DNA from: Agromyces subbeticus DSM 16689
GTDB taxonomy: Bacteria > Actinomycetota > Actinomycetes > Actinomycetales > Microbacteriaceae
NCBI RefSeq assembly: GCF_000421565.1
Contig: NZ_ATXG01000003.1
Coordinates: forward strand, 1 to 64,000
DNA: 64,000 bases
Direction: 5' to 3'
Shown here: piece by piece, positions 33,890 to 43,349 of the stretch
Numbering within the stretch: position 1 is the stretch's first letter
Layout: every line of letters begins with the position of its first letter
The notes under the pieces: model-generated
Seen by the model: only the letters and a program-made list of their open reading frames with translations
The model's database searches: none
What the model was told of the DNA's origin: nothing
Made by a program: the position numbers and the translations under genes

Positions 33890-34273
33890 TCAGTCGGCGT
33901 CGGGTGCGTCGGGTGCGTCGGGCCCGACCGTGATCTTCAGTCGATCGATGAGCTCGCCGGCGTGATTCGTGCTCAGGATGATGCGGGTGAACTCACCCGC
34001 GGCGAGCTCGAGCACGACCGCCTGGCGCTTGCCCTTGACGATGACGAAGTCGGTGCCGCCGTGGTACTTCCAGACCCCGACCGCCACGACGAGCGGAACC
34101 TCGGTGCCACGACGACGGATGCCGCGGATCCAGATCCACGGGTCGTCGGTGATGGTCGCCGAACGGATGTCGTCGCGCTGCACCACGAGGTCGGCGCTGC
34201 GGAGCGCGAGCGACTTCTCGGCCGGGGTGAGGTGAACCTCGATCCGGTCGGTGTGCACGCGGAGTTTCGCCAT
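33890..34273 (-). CDS. Hypothetical protein with predicted beta-rich (PH-like) fold
   Basis: 127 residues. KLRVHTDRIEVHLTPAEKSLALRSADLVVQRDDIRSATI then PWIWIRGIRRRGTEVPLVVAVGVWKYHGGTDFVIVKGKRQAVVLELAAGEFTRIILSTNHAGELIDRL alternates short strands, like small PH-domain or DUF-type membrane-associated proteins. No signal or membrane segment. A family name cannot be given. A weak -10-like CAGGAT lies six bases before the ATG. It ends with a short DAPDAPDAD repeat. The 131-bp gap to hemL holds no recognised feature. Confidence 0.6.
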   Translation of the reverse strand: MAKLRVHTDRIEVHLTPAEKSLALRSADLVVQRDDIRSATITDDPWIWIRGIRRRGTEVPLVVAVGVWKYHGGTDFVIVKGKRQAVVLELAAGEFTRIILSTNHAGELIDRLKITVGPDAPDAPDAD

Positions 34274-34404
34274 GCTTCCATCCTGCCCGAGTCACGCGGT
34301 GCGCGGCGAGTCGACTCCCCACAAAGCCATAACGGTTTCGTGGTCGGGGTCGGCGGTGCACCCGGCCGCAGCGTGCTGAACCCGCTCAGCCGGTTACCGC
34401 CGAC

Positions 34405-35730
34405 TCACCCCGCTGCCGCTGATGCCGCGGCGCGCGCCGCGGTGGGCAGCGCGTCGATGATCCGCACGATGGCGGCATCGTCGTGCGCCGCGGTCACGAA
34501 CCACGCCTCGAAGACGCTCGGTGGCAGCGAGACCCCCGCGTCGAGCATCGCGTGGAAGAACGGCGCGTAGCGCCACGACTCCTGGCGCTGCACGGTCGCG
34601 TAGTCGCACACCTCGCCCGCCGCCGCCTCGGCGCCGAACGCGAAGCTGAAGAGGTTGCCTGCGCGCTGCACCCGGTGCGCGACGCCCTCGGCGTCGAGTG
34701 CGGCGGAGACCGCATCGCTGATGGTCTCGGCCGTGGCGTCGAGCTTCGCGTACACCGAGGCATCCGCTGCCCTGAGCGTCGCGACACCGGCGGCCACGGC
34801 GACGGGGTTCCCCGAGAGCGTGCCGGCCTGGTAGACGGGTCCGAGCGGGGCGAGCTGATCCATGATCTCGGCACGACCGCCGAGCGCGGCGACCGGCATG
34901 CCACCGCCGATGACCTTGCCGAACGTCATGAGGTCGGGCGTGTAGGCACCCTCGTCACCCGCTTCGATGCCCCACCAGCCCGCCGCCGACACCCGGAAGC
35001 CCGTGAGCACCTCGTCGGAGATGACGAGCGCACCGTTGGCGTGCGCGAGCTCGACGACGGCGCGGTTGAAGCCCGGCGAGGGCGGCACGACGCCCATGTT
35101 GGCCGCAGCGGCCTCGGTGATGACGGCGGCGATGCGGTCGCCGTGCTCAGCGAACACCGCGCGCAGCGCGTCGAGGTCGTTGTAGGGAACCACGAGCGTG
35201 AGCGCGGCGATGCCCGCTGGCACCCCGGCTGAACCGGGCAGCGCGAAGGTGGCGAGGCCGGAGCCGGCCTCGGCGAGCAGCCCGTCGGAGTGGCCGTGGT
35301 AGTGGCCGGCGAACTTCACGAGCAGGTCGCGACCGGTGAAGCCGCGGGCCAGGCGAATGGCGCTCATCGTCGCCTCGGTGCCCGTCGAGACGAGCCGCAG
35401 CTTCTCGATCGGCGCGACGCGTTGCTCGACGAGCTCGGCGAGCTCGGTCTCTGCGGGCGTCGATGCGCCGAACGAGAGACCGCGCGCCGCGGCATCCGTC
35501 ACCGCTTCGACGACCCGCGGATCGGCGTGGCCGAGGATGGCGGGCCCCCAGCCGGCGACGAGGTCGACGTACTCGCGGCCCTCGGCGTCGGTGACGTACG
35601 GGCCCTTCGCCGACACGAGGAATCGCGGCGTGCCGCCGACGGAGCGGAACGCCCGAACGGGCGAGTTCACCCCTCCGGGGATGGCCGCCTGCGCGCGGGC
35701 GAAGAGCTCGTCGTTCGTGGGGCCGGTCAC
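34405..35730 (-). CDS. hemL: Glutamate-1-semialdehyde 2,1-aminomutase
   Basis: 441 residues, usual length. Converts glutamate-1-semialdehyde to 5-aminolevulinate. [23 protein letters not shown] at the N-terminus and [17 protein letters not shown] near 140-155 are typical; the PLP lysine lies in [19 protein letters not shown]. Last gene of hemQ-H-C-D-B-L. The start is a GTG overlapping the hemB stop by four bases (GTGA), indicating coupling. Confidence 0.96.
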   Translation of the reverse strand: MTGPTNDELFARAQAAIPGGVNSPVRAFRSVGGTPRFLVSAKGPYVTDAEGREYVDLVAGWGPAILGHADPRVVEAVTDAAARGLSFGASTPAETELAELVEQRVAPIEKLRLVSTGTEATMSAIRLARGFTGRDLLVKFAGHYHGHSDGLLAEAGSGLATFALPGSAGVPAGIAALTLVVPYNDLDALRAVFAEHGDRIAAVITEAAAANMGVVPPSPGFNRAVVELAHANGALVISDEVLTGFRVSAAGWWGIEAGDEGAYTPDLMTFGKVIGGGMPVAALGGRAEIMDQLAPLGPVYQAGTLSGNPVAVAAGVATLRAADASVYAKLDATAETISDAVSAALDAEGVAHRVQRAGNLFSFAFGAEAAAGEVCDYATVQRQESWRYAPFFHAMLDAGVSLPPSVFEAWFVTAAHDDAAIVRIIDALPTAARAAASAAAG

Positions 35731-36725
35731 TCCGTGTCTCCGTTCGTGATCCAGTGCGCCAATTCGACGGCCCAGTAGGTGAGCACCGCGTCGGCGCCGG
35801 CGCGACGGATGCCCCGCACTGATTCGATGACGGCGCGCTTGCGGTCGATCCAGCCGTGCGCGGCGGCGGCCTCGATCATCGCGTACTCCCCCGAGACCTG
35901 ATAGGCCCAGACCGGCACGTCGGATGCCGCGGCGACGTCGGCGAGCACGTCGAGGTAGCTGCCGGCGGGCTTCACCATGACGATGTCGGCGCCCTCGTCG
36001 ATGTCGATCATCGCCTCGCGCAGACCCTCGCGACGGTTGCCGGGGTCGAGCTGGTACGAACGCCGATCGCCCTCGAGCGTCGACTCGACGGCCTCGCGGA
36101 AGGGGCCGTAGAACGCGCTCGCGTACTTCGCCGAGTAGGCGAGGATCGCCGTGTCGTGGTGCCCGCCATCGTCGAGCGCCTCGCGCACGGCGGCGACCTG
36201 GCCGTCCATCATGCCCGAGAGGCCGAGCAGCTGCGAGCCGGCTCGCGCCTGCTCGAGGGCCATGGCGGTGTAGCGCTCGAGGCTCGCATCGTTATCGACG
36301 CGACCGTGCTCGTCGAGCACGCCGCAGTGGCCGTGGTCGGTGAACTCGTCGAGGCAGAGGTCGGTCTGCACCACGAGAAGCCCGGCGGATGCGTCGGCGG
36401 CGACCCGGGTCGCGACATTCAGGATGCCGTCGGGGTCGGTCGCACCCGATCCGCGGGCGTCGCGGAACTCGGGCACGCCGAAGAGCATCACGCCGCCGAT
36501 GCCGGCGGCCGCGGCATCCGACACCGCTTGCGGCAGGCTGTCGAGCGAGTGCTGCACGACGCCCGGCATCGAGCCGATCGGCACCGGGGCGGTCACGCCC
36601 TCGCGAACGAAGATCGGCAGCACGAGGTCGGCGGGGTGCAGCCGGGTCTCGGAGACGAGCCGGCGCAGGGCAGGGGTCTCGCGCAGACGGCGCGGGCGAA
36701 CACGGGGAACTGGCGTGGAACTCAC
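35727..36725 (-). CDS. hemB: Porphobilinogen synthase (delta-aminolevulinic acid dehydratase)
   Basis: 332 residues. Condenses two 5-aminolevulinate molecules. [34 protein letters not shown] opens it as in the family. [16 protein letters not shown] carries the metal-binding segment, and [19 protein letters not shown] has the first Schiff-base lysine. [13 protein letters not shown] has the second lysine. The gene follows hemD after 49 bp and overlaps hemL by four bases. Confidence 0.96.
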   Translation of the reverse strand: MSSTPVPRVRPRRLRETPALRRLVSETRLHPADLVLPIFVREGVTAPVPIGSMPGVVQHSLDSLPQAVSDAAAAGIGGVMLFGVPEFRDARGSGATDPDGILNVATRVAADASAGLLVVQTDLCLDEFTDHGHCGVLDEHGRVDNDASLERYTAMALEQARAGSQLLGLSGMMDGQVAAVREALDDGGHHDTAILAYSAKYASAFYGPFREAVESTLEGDRRSYQLDPGNRREGLREAMIDIDEGADIVMVKPAGSYLDVLADVAAASDVPVWAYQVSGEYAMIEAAAAHGWIDRKRAVIESVRGIRRAGADAVLTYWAVELAHWITNGDTE

Positions 36726-36774
36726 CCGACCAGCCTACGTCGCGGCCGCTGTGCGAGCGCCGGGCGTGCGCGCG

Positions 36775-37587
36775 TCAGGCGTTGGCCGTGGCGGCGTCGA
36801 CCACCGCGTCGATGAGGGATTCTGCGGTGCGGTCGCGAGCCACGACGTCGACGCGGAGGCCGACCTGGGCGGCGTCCTTCTTCGTCTGGGGGCCGATGGC
36901 CGCAACGAGGATCGACTCGGGGATCGGGCCGAGCTGCTGCTGCACCTGCTCGGCGACGCTGCCCGACGTCACGAGCACGGCGTTGACCCGGCCCGAGCGC
37001 ACGTCGTCGGCGACCTTCTTCGACACCGGCACTCCGACCGTGCGATAGGCGACCACGGCTTCGACGTGATGGCCGGCGCGGGCGAGGCCGATCGAGAGCA
37101 CCTGCTTCGCGATGGCCGAACGCAGCGCGAGCACGCGAAGGCCGGATGCGCCTTCGGTCGCCGCCTCCCATTCTTCAAGCAGGCCGCGGGCCGAGTTGTC
37201 TTCGGAGGGAACGATGTCGACGTGGTAGCCCGCGGCAACGAGAGCGGCAGCGGTGGTCTCCCCGACCGCTGCGACCTTCGTCGTCTCAGGAATGATCGCG
37301 TCGTAGGTCGAGAGCACGTCGACGGTCGTCGCGCTCGTGAGGGTGACCCAGTCGAATTCGCCGGCGGCGAGTTTGGCGAGAGCCGCCTCGAGGGCCGGCT
37401 GGTCGTCGGTCGGGGCGAAGTTGATCATGGGCGCGATCACGGGCGACGCACCCCGCGCACGCAGGGCTGCGGCGACACCGTCGCCCCACGGCCCGCCGCG
37501 CGGCACGAGCACTCGCCAGCCGGCGAGCGGCTTGCCGGCCGATCCGGGCAGGTTGATGGCACCCGTCATCGATTCGAATTCGCTCAC
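36775..37587 (-). CDS. hemD: Uroporphyrinogen-III synthase
   Basis: 270 residues, two-lobed HemD fold. Cyclises hydroxymethylbilane with inversion of ring D. KPLAGWRVLVPRGGPWGDGVAAALRARGASPV at the start, FDWVTLTSATTVDVLSTYD and later VNAVLVTSGSVAEQVQQQLGPI match the weakly conserved family pattern. The GTG start overlaps the hemC stop by four bases, so HemC and HemD are co-translated, as expected for enzymes that hand on an unstable intermediate. Confidence 0.9.
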   Translation of the reverse strand: MSEFESMTGAINLPGSAGKPLAGWRVLVPRGGPWGDGVAAALRARGASPVIAPMINFAPTDDQPALEAALAKLAAGEFDWVTLTSATTVDVLSTYDAIIPETTKVAAVGETTAAALVAAGYHVDIVPSEDNSARGLLEEWEAATEGASGLRVLALRSAIAKQVLSIGLARAGHHVEAVVAYRTVGVPVSKKVADDVRSGRVNAVLVTSGSVAEQVQQQLGPIPESILVAAIGPQTKKDAAQVGLRVDVVARDRTAESLIDAVVDAATANA

Positions 37588-38555
37588 TGCGACTCCTCAG
37601 GTGGTGCAAGTTCGGCGGCGCCGTTGCCGAGGAGTTCCGCGACGACGCGTTCGGCGACATCGCGTGCCGCGTCTGCCAGGTCGGCAGCGCTGCGGCTTTC
37701 AGGGGTGGCCGCGTGCGAACTCACGAGCTGCCGCGCCCCGTCGGCACTGTACACGGTCGCCGACAGGAAGAGAAGTTCGTCCTCCATGAAGGCCGTGGCA
37801 CCGATCGGCGCCGAGCAGCCGGCCTCGAGACCGGCCAGCACGAGCCGCTCGGCGAGCACCGTCGCCCGGGTCAGGCCGTGATCGATCGCCTCGAGCGCGC
37901 GTTCGAGCGAACGGTCGCCCGAGGCGCGCCGCACCTCGATGGCGAGGGCGCCCTGCCCCGGCGCGGTCGGCCAGTCGGCGAGCGGCAGCAGGTCGGTCAC
38001 CGCATCGGCCCGCCCGAGCCGGCCGAGGCCGGCGGCGGCGAGCAGCACGGCGTCGAGCTCCCCGGCCTCGACCTTGCCGAGCCGGGTGTCGACATTGCCC
38101 CGCAGGTCGACCGCGACGACATCGGGCCGGGCGGCGCCGAGCTGGGCGATGCGTCGCGGCGAGCCGGTGCCGACGCGGGCCCCGGCGGGCAGCGTGGCGA
38201 GCGTGAGCCCGTCGCGCGCGCAGAGCGCATCGCGGGCGTCGGCCCGCTTGGGCACGGCACCGAGCCGAAGGCCCTCGTGCTCGGCGGTCGGCAGGTCTTT
38301 CAGCGAGTGCACGACGACGTCGCACTCGTCGGCGAGCAGCGCCTCGCGAAGCGCCGCGGCGAACACGCCCGTGCCGCCGATCGTCGCGAGCGACGCGCGC
38401 GAGGTGTCGCCCTGCGTGGTGATCGGCACGAGCTCGATCTCGGCCTTCGCGGCCTTGCCGAGCCGTTCGGAGATCTGCCGGGTCTGGGCCATGGCGAGTG
38501 CGCTGCCGCGGGTGCCGACCCGGATGACGCCGCCCGCGGCGCTCACGCCGCTCAC
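37584..38555 (-). CDS. hemC: Hydroxymethylbilane synthase (porphobilinogen deaminase)
   Basis: 323 residues. VIRVGTRGSALAMAQTRQISERL opens the enzyme; VVHSLKDLPTAEHEGL is the conserved HSLKDLP motif. GTGSPRRIAQLGAARPDVVAVDLRGNVDTRLGK is the substrate loop. EAGCSAPIGA holds the cysteine that binds the dipyrromethane cofactor. The GTG at 38555 overlaps the hemH stop by four bases; the longer ATG-free upstream extension is hemH. Confidence 0.96.
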   Translation of the reverse strand: MSGVSAAGGVIRVGTRGSALAMAQTRQISERLGKAAKAEIELVPITTQGDTSRASLATIGGTGVFAAALREALLADECDVVVHSLKDLPTAEHEGLRLGAVPKRADARDALCARDGLTLATLPAGARVGTGSPRRIAQLGAARPDVVAVDLRGNVDTRLGKVEAGELDAVLLAAAGLGRLGRADAVTDLLPLADWPTAPGQGALAIEVRRASGDRSLERALEAIDHGLTRATVLAERLVLAGLEAGCSAPIGATAFMEDELLFLSATVYSADGARQLVSSHAATPESRSAADLADAARDVAERVVAELLGNGAAELAPPEESQ

Positions 38556-39775
38556 GGTGCAATCCCCGCGAGCGCCGGCCGGAAGCCGAGCCGCACGTTC
38601 TCGCAGCAGCCGGGGCGGCACACGTCGTACCAGGGCCCGAGCTCTGTCTCAGCCGGCCGATCGGCGACCGGAGTGCCGTTGACGCGCTCGAGCACGAGGT
38701 CGACGAGGCCGGCGACGTAGGCGGGGTGCGTGCCGGGCGTCGGCACGCGCACGGCGGCGAGGCCCTGCTGCTCGGCGGTCTCGAGCGCCTCGTTGTCGAG
38801 GTCCCAGAGCACCTCCATGTGGTCGCTCACGAAGCCGAGCGGCACGATGACGACGGCTTTCCGGCCCGCGGCCGGAAGCTCTTCGATCGCATCGTTGATG
38901 TCGGGTTCGAGCCATGGCATCGACGGCGGGCCGCTGCGCGACTGGTACACGAGCTGCCACGGGACATCCGCCGCCCCTGCCTTGGCCATGACGACCTCGG
39001 CGACGGCACGGTGCTGCGCGGCGTAGGCGCCGCCCTCGCCGAAGCCGCGCTCACCGGGCCCCGACTTCGCCGCGTCGGTCGAGGGAATCGAGTGCGTCGC
39101 GAAGAGCACCTCGACCTCGGTGGTGCGATCGAGGCCGGGCACGGATGCCTCGAGGCCCACGAGCCCGTCGCGAACACCCTCGACGAACGGCGTGACGAAG
39201 CCCGGATGATCGAAGAACTGCCGCACCTTGTCGATCTGCACCTCGTCGCCGAGGCCGGTGTCTTCGAGCGCGTCGGCGAAGTCTTCGCGGTACTGACGGC
39301 AGCTCGAGTACGAGCTGTAGGCGCTCGTCGCGATGGCGATGAGCTTCGAGTGGCCGGCCGCGTTCGCCTCGGCGAGCGCGTCGTTGACGTAGGGGTGCCA
39401 ATTGCGGTTGCCCCAATAGATCGGCAGATCGATGCCACGTGCTGCGAGCTCGGCCTCGAGCGCGGCCTTCAGCTCGCGGTTCTGCTGGTTGATCGGGCTC
39501 GTGCCGCCGAAGTGACGGTAGTGGTGCGCGACCTCTTCGAGGCGCTCGTCGGGGATACCGCGGCCGCTCGTGACGTTGCGCAGGAACGGGATGACGTCGT
39601 CTTGCCCCTCTGGGCCGCCGAAGCCGGCAAGCAGGATGGCGTCGTAGGCGACGGGCTCGGTGACGTGCGCGGGGCCGGCCTGCGCCGCGGGAGTCGCACC
39701 AGGCACGACAGCGCCGGGTGCACAGGGGGCGGATGCTGCGGGGGCCGGCTTGCGGCCGAGGTTGACCGCTGCCAT
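38552..39775 (-). CDS. hemH: Coproporphyrin III ferrochelatase
   Basis: 407 residues. YDAILLAGFGGPEGQDDVIPFLRNVTSGRGIP then HYRHFGGTSPINQQNRELK, YWGNRNWHPYV and the metal-site FATHSIPSTDA identify ferrochelatase. In actinobacteria this enzyme inserts iron into coproporphyrin (also called CpfC). Cysteines consistent with the actinobacterial [2Fe-2S] cluster are SSCRQYR in the middle and WYDVCRPGCCEN at the C-terminus. The Ala/Pro N-terminal 40 residues are unusual. Its ATG overlaps the hemQ stop by one base (TAATG). Confidence 0.93.
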   Translation of the reverse strand: MAAVNLGRKPAPAASAPCAPGAVVPGATPAAQAGPAHVTEPVAYDAILLAGFGGPEGQDDVIPFLRNVTSGRGIPDERLEEVAHHYRHFGGTSPINQQNRELKAALEAELAARGIDLPIYWGNRNWHPYVNDALAEANAAGHSKLIAIATSAYSSYSSCRQYREDFADALEDTGLGDEVQIDKVRQFFDHPGFVTPFVEGVRDGLVGLEASVPGLDRTTEVEVLFATHSIPSTDAAKSGPGERGFGEGGAYAAQHRAVAEVVMAKAGAADVPWQLVYQSRSGPPSMPWLEPDINDAIEELPAAGRKAVVIVPLGFVSDHMEVLWDLDNEALETAEQQGLAAVRVPTPGTHPAYVAGLVDLVLERVNGTPVADRPAETELGPWYDVCRPGCCENVRLGFRPALAGIAP

Positions 39776-40512
39776 TACTGCAGCACCTCCACGAGTTCGG
39801 CAGTGGTGATGCGGCGGCCCGTGTAGAACGGCACCTCTTCGCGCACGTGGCGTCGGGCATCGGTGGCGCGGAGGTCGCGCATCAGGTCGACGAGCTCGGT
39901 GAGGTCGTCGGACTCGATGGGCAGCAGCCACTCGTAGTCGCCGAGCGCGAAGGCGCTGACCGTGTTGGCGATCGCGCCGCGGAACGCGGCGCCCTTGCGG
40001 CCGTGGTCGGCGAGCATGCGGCTGCGCTCCTCTTCGGGAAGCAGGTACCACTCGTAGCTGCGCACGAAGGGGTAGACCGTGAGCCACGACTTCGGCTCGA
40101 TGCCGCGAAGAAAGCCGGGCACGTGCCGCTTGTTGAACTCGGCGTCGCGGTGCACGCCCATGGCGTTCCACGTCGGCAGCAGGTGCTTCAGGATGCGGGC
40201 GCGGCGCAGCTCGCGGAGCGCCCACTGCAGGCCCTCGGCGGTCGGGCCGTGCAGCCACAGCATGACGTCGGCGTCGGCGCGCAGGCCCGAGACGTCGTAG
40301 ATGCCGCGCAGGGTGATGCCCTCGTTCTCGACGAGCGAGATGACGCCGTCGAGCTCGTCGACGATGCGGCGCACATCGTGGCCGTCGTAGTCATCGGGCC
40401 TCGCCGGGTCCCGGCGGAGCACGGCGAACACCGTGAACCCCTCGGGAGACTCGCCGGCTTCGGAATCGGGACGGAGCGCGTCGGCTGCCGCTTCGGCAGC
40501 GGGGGAAGACAT
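39775..40512 (-). CDS. hemQ: Coproheme decarboxylase HemQ/ChdC (chlorite dismutase-like)
   Basis: 245 residues. FTVFAVLRRDPARPDD, LRGIYDVSGLRADADVMLWLHG, KRHVPGFLRGIEPKSWLTVYPFVRSYEWYLLPEEER and the following ADHGRKG (near 170) are typical of actinobacterial HemQ, which turns coproheme into heme with peroxide. The Y-E-W-Y-L-L and A-D-H-G-R segments contain the family's catalytic tyrosine and axial histidine regions. First gene of the six-gene hem unit. ATG at 40512 has GGAG just upstream. Confidence 0.93.
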   Translation of the reverse strand: MSSPAAEAAADALRPDSEAGESPEGFTVFAVLRRDPARPDDYDGHDVRRIVDELDGVISLVENEGITLRGIYDVSGLRADADVMLWLHGPTAEGLQWALRELRRARILKHLLPTWNAMGVHRDAEFNKRHVPGFLRGIEPKSWLTVYPFVRSYEWYLLPEEERSRMLADHGRKGAAFRGAIANTVSAFALGDYEWLLPIESDDLTELVDLMRDLRATDARRHVREEVPFYTGRRITTAELVEVLQ

Positions 40513-40620
40513 GTCTCCAGTCTCCCCCTTTCCGCGTGAACGGCCAAAAGAAGTCACAGGCTCGAACGTGAGCAGAGGCCTGCCTGCCGCGTGCGACGGC
40601 GCCCGACGTACGCTCGACGG

Positions 40621-41073
40621 ATGAGAATCTGGTCGCTGCACCCGCGCTACCTCGACCGACAGGGGCTCACCGCGTGCTGGCGGGAGGCCCTGCTCGCGCA
40701 GGCCGTGCTCGAGGGTGCGACGCGCGGCTACACGCGGCATCCGCAGCTCGAACGGTTCCGCGAGCTTCCCGATGCCACGGGCGCGATCGGCGATTACCTC
40801 GCCGGCGTCGCCGAAGAGGCCACCGCCCGCGGCTACCGCTTCGACGCGAGCAAGGTGCATCGCCGCAGCGCGGCGCCGATCCGCATCGAGGTGGCGAGCG
40901 GCCAGCTGGCCCTCGAGTGGTCGCACCTGCGGGCGAAGCTGGCTGCACGCTCGCCGGAACTCGCGCAGCAGTGGACCTCGCTCGAGGTCGCCGAGCCGCA
41001 TCCGCTGTTCGACGTGGTCGACGGCCCGGTCGCGTCGTGGGAGAGAGCGGTCGCGGCTCCGACTCAGTCCTGA
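40621..41073 (+). CDS. Pyrimidine dimer DNA glycosylase/endonuclease V family protein
   Basis: 150 residues. MRIWSLHPRYLDRQGLTACWREALLAQAVLEGATRGYTRHPQLERFRE is the Pyr_excise (T4 endonuclease V-like) pattern, with RGYTRHPQLERF the conserved core and EEATARGYRFDASKV following. Homologues repair UV photoproducts by glycosylase/AP-lyase action. The ATG lies six bases after TACGCT (40609-40614). It begins the segment separating hemQ from hemY and overlaps the MarR gene end by ten bases. Confidence 0.8.
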   Translation: MRIWSLHPRYLDRQGLTACWREALLAQAVLEGATRGYTRHPQLERFRELPDATGAIGDYLAGVAEEATARGYRFDASKVHRRSAAPIRIEVASGQLALEWSHLRAKLAARSPELAQQWTSLEVAEPHPLFDVVDGPVASWERAVAAPTQS

Positions 41074-41615
41074 TCGAGCCGGGTCGCGCTCAGCGCGTCG
41101 AGGAATCTGATGACGACCTCGCGCTCGTCGGGCGTGAGCTCGGCTGCGGCAGCGAAGCGGCGGGCGTGCTGCCGCCCGACCGATTCGCGGGCGACGAGGC
41201 GCGTGGCCTCGGTGACCGCGATGGCGAGCGCCCGCCGGTCGGTGGGGTGGGGTGATCGCGTGACGTGGTGGCCGCGCTCGAGTCGGTCGAGCAGCTTCGT
41301 CGTCGAGGCGCTCGAGATGCCGAGGTACTCGGTGAGGGCGCCGGGGGTGACGATCTCGCCTTGGTTGCGGGCCGCGATGAGGAACCGGAGCGCGCGCATG
41401 TCGTTGGCGTTGAGCTTCATGTAGCGGCGGGATGCCTCGCTCATCTGCCGTTCGGCGTCGTGCCAGCCACGCAGGCTCTGCATGACGCGAACGATCTGGT
41501 CGACCTCGGTGTCGTCGAGGCCGGCACGGCTGACGAGCTCTTCGTCGCGGTCGGAGATGCGCGGATCGTGCATGGCGGCGGCGATGTCGTGCCGGGGCTG
41601 CCGCTCAGTTGCCAT
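41064..41615 (-). CDS. MarR family regulator, CrtR-like
   Basis: 183 residues. LNANDMRALRFLIAARNQGEIVTPGALTEYLGISSASTTKLLDRLERGHHVTRSPHPTDRRALAIAVTEATRLVA is a full MarR winged helix. Its divergent position upstream of idi-crt is the same as crtR in corynebacteria, where CrtR represses carotenoid genes and is released by geranylgeranyl diphosphate. The ATG lies exactly six bases after TAGAAT (minus strand). Identity as CrtR is by context. Confidence 0.85.
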   Translation of the reverse strand: MATERQPRHDIAAAMHDPRISDRDEELVSRAGLDDTEVDQIVRVMQSLRGWHDAERQMSEASRRYMKLNANDMRALRFLIAARNQGEIVTPGALTEYLGISSASTTKLLDRLERGHHVTRSPHPTDRRALAIAVTEATRLVARESVGRQHARRFAAAAELTPDEREVVIRFLDALSATRLDQD

Positions 41616-41691
41616 GGAACGATTCTAGCCAGTCATGTATATTTCTCGCTAAGCTAACTACTAGCCTAAGCAGTGAATGATTGGAGCTCGC
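41616..41691. promoter_or_regulatory. Divergent promoter and operator region of crtR-like gene and idi-crt operon
   Basis: An AT-rich 76-bp stretch unlike its surroundings. The minus strand has TAGAAT six bases before the MarR start. The centre holds GCTAACTACTAGC flanked by CTAAG repeats, a probable MarR operator overlapping the forward promoter; GGAG (41683-41686) serves idi. Confidence 0.6.
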
Positions 41692-42249
41692 ATGACCCTC
41701 ACCGACATCGAAGAGGTCGTGCTCCTCGACGCCGACGATCGGCCGATCGGCCGAGCCCCGAAGTCGAGCGTGCACGGGGCCGACACCGCGCGGCACCTCG
41801 CCTTCTCGTGCCACGTGTTCAACGAGCGCGAGGAACTGCTCGTCACCCGGCGGGCGCTCTCGAAGCAGGCCTGGCCGGGCGTCTGGACCAACTCGTTCTG
41901 CGGGCACCCGGCTCCTGCCGAGACCCTCGTGCACGCGATCCGCCGGCGGGGCGAGTTCGAGCTGGGGCTCGAGCTCGAACGCATCGAGCCGGTGCTCCCG
42001 TTCTTCCACTACCGGGCGACGGATGCCTCGGGCATCGTCGAGAACGAACTGTGCCCCGTGTACTCGGCGCGATCGACGACCTCGCCCACCCCGCACCCGG
42101 GCGAGGTGATGGACTTCGCGTGGGTGCATCCGCGGCGGCTCGCCTCGGCGATCGAGCACGCGCCATGGGCATTCAGCCCGTGGCTGGCACTGCAGGCGCG
42201 GCTCCTGCCGTTCCTCGGCGGCTCCCTGCCCGAGGCGGTCGCGTCATGA
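41692..42249 (+). CDS. idi: Isopentenyl-diphosphate delta-isomerase (type I)
   Basis: 185-residue Nudix-fold isomerase that interconverts isopentenyl and dimethylallyl diphosphate. Catalytic Cys70 is in WTNSFCGHPAP and Glu119 is in VENELCPVY. The ATG at 41692 was chosen over 41677 because GGAG is five bases upstream. It leads the carotenoid operon and overlaps crtE by four bases (ATGA), so precursor supply is tied to pigment synthesis. Confidence 0.94.
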   Translation: MTLTDIEEVVLLDADDRPIGRAPKSSVHGADTARHLAFSCHVFNEREELLVTRRALSKQAWPGVWTNSFCGHPAPAETLVHAIRRRGEFELGLELERIEPVLPFFHYRATDASGIVENELCPVYSARSTTSPTPHPGEVMDFAWVHPRRLASAIEHAPWAFSPWLALQARLLPFLGGSLPEAVAS

Positions 42250-43349
42250 TCGGGCTGACCCTCGACCGGGCCGTCGCGAGCGGCGCCGGCACCGTCGACG
42301 AGGTGCTCGACGCCTTCTTCGCCGACCGGGTGCAGCGGGCGACCGCGCACGGCGACGACTACACCCGGCTCTGGGAGGCGGCCCGCGATGCCACGGCGGG
42401 CGGCAAGCGCATCCGGCCCGAGCTCGCGCTCGCGGCCTACTCGGCCTTCGCCGACGCAGGCTCGGTCGCCGGCTCGCTCGACGGTTCGGTCGACGCAGGC
42501 TCGGTCGACGCCGTGCGTCTCGCCGCGGCGTTCGAGCTGCTGCACACGGCATTCCTCATGCACGACGACGTCATCGATCACGACCTCGTGCGGCGCGGAG
42601 TTCCGAACGTCGCGGGCCGCTTCGCGCTCGATGCCATCGGCCGCGGGCTCTCGACCGCCCGTGCGCACGAGTACGGCGAGGCATCCGCGATTCTCGCCGG
42701 CGACCTGCTGATCAGCAGCGCGCACCGTCTCGTGGCCGAGCTCGACGCGCCACGCGGCATCCGCAACCGGCTGCTCGAGATCATCGACGAGTGCGTCTTC
42801 CTCGCCGCGGCGGGCGAGCACGCCGATGTGCACCAGGCGGGAGCGGCACCCGGCGAGCGCGAGATCCTCACCATGATCGAGAACAAGACGGCGTCGTACT
42901 CGTTCAGCGCGCCCCTGCAGGCGGGCGCGGTGCTCGCCGGTGCACCCGCCGATGCGGTGGAGTGCCTCGGCGAGATCGGGCGCGAACTCGGCGTGGCCTT
43001 CCAGTTGCGCGACGACGTGCTCGGCGTCTACGGCACCGCCGCGGTCACGGGCAAGTCGGTGTTCGGCGACCTGCGCGAGGGCAAGGAGACGCTGCTCATC
43101 GCCTACGCCCGGCAGCACGACGCCTGGTCGGCGGTCGCGGGCGACTTCGGCCGCGCCGATCTCGATGACGCGGCCGCCGGCCGGTTGCGGGCGACGATCG
43201 AGTCGAGCGGCGCCCTGGCGCGGGTCGAGCAGCTCATCGCGGCCCGCTGCGCCGGTGCCATCGACGCGATCGCAGCCGCCGGCCTGCCAGCGCGGCTTCG
43301 CGACGGGCTCAGCGCCTCGGCTCGCGACTGCGTGGAGCGTGTGCGATGA
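42246..43349 (+). CDS. crtE: Geranylgeranyl diphosphate synthase
   Basis: 367 residues of the polyprenyl synthase family. First aspartate-rich motif HDDVIDHD and second QLRDDVLGVYG, with GGKRIRPELALAAYSAF before and GEHADVHQAG in between. It makes C20 GGPP for phytoene. An extra low-complexity loop DAGSVAGSLDGSVDAGS sits before the first motif and arises from a direct repeat of GACGCAGGCTCGGTCG. ATGA overlap with idi and with crtB. Confidence 0.93.
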   Translation: MIGLTLDRAVASGAGTVDEVLDAFFADRVQRATAHGDDYTRLWEAARDATAGGKRIRPELALAAYSAFADAGSVAGSLDGSVDAGSVDAVRLAAAFELLHTAFLMHDDVIDHDLVRRGVPNVAGRFALDAIGRGLSTARAHEYGEASAILAGDLLISSAHRLVAELDAPRGIRNRLLEIIDECVFLAAAGEHADVHQAGAAPGEREILTMIENKTASYSFSAPLQAGAVLAGAPADAVECLGEIGRELGVAFQLRDDVLGVYGTAAVTGKSVFGDLREGKETLLIAYARQHDAWSAVAGDFGRADLDDAAAGRLRATIESSGALARVEQLIAARCAGAIDAIAAAGLPARLRDGLSASARDCVERVR

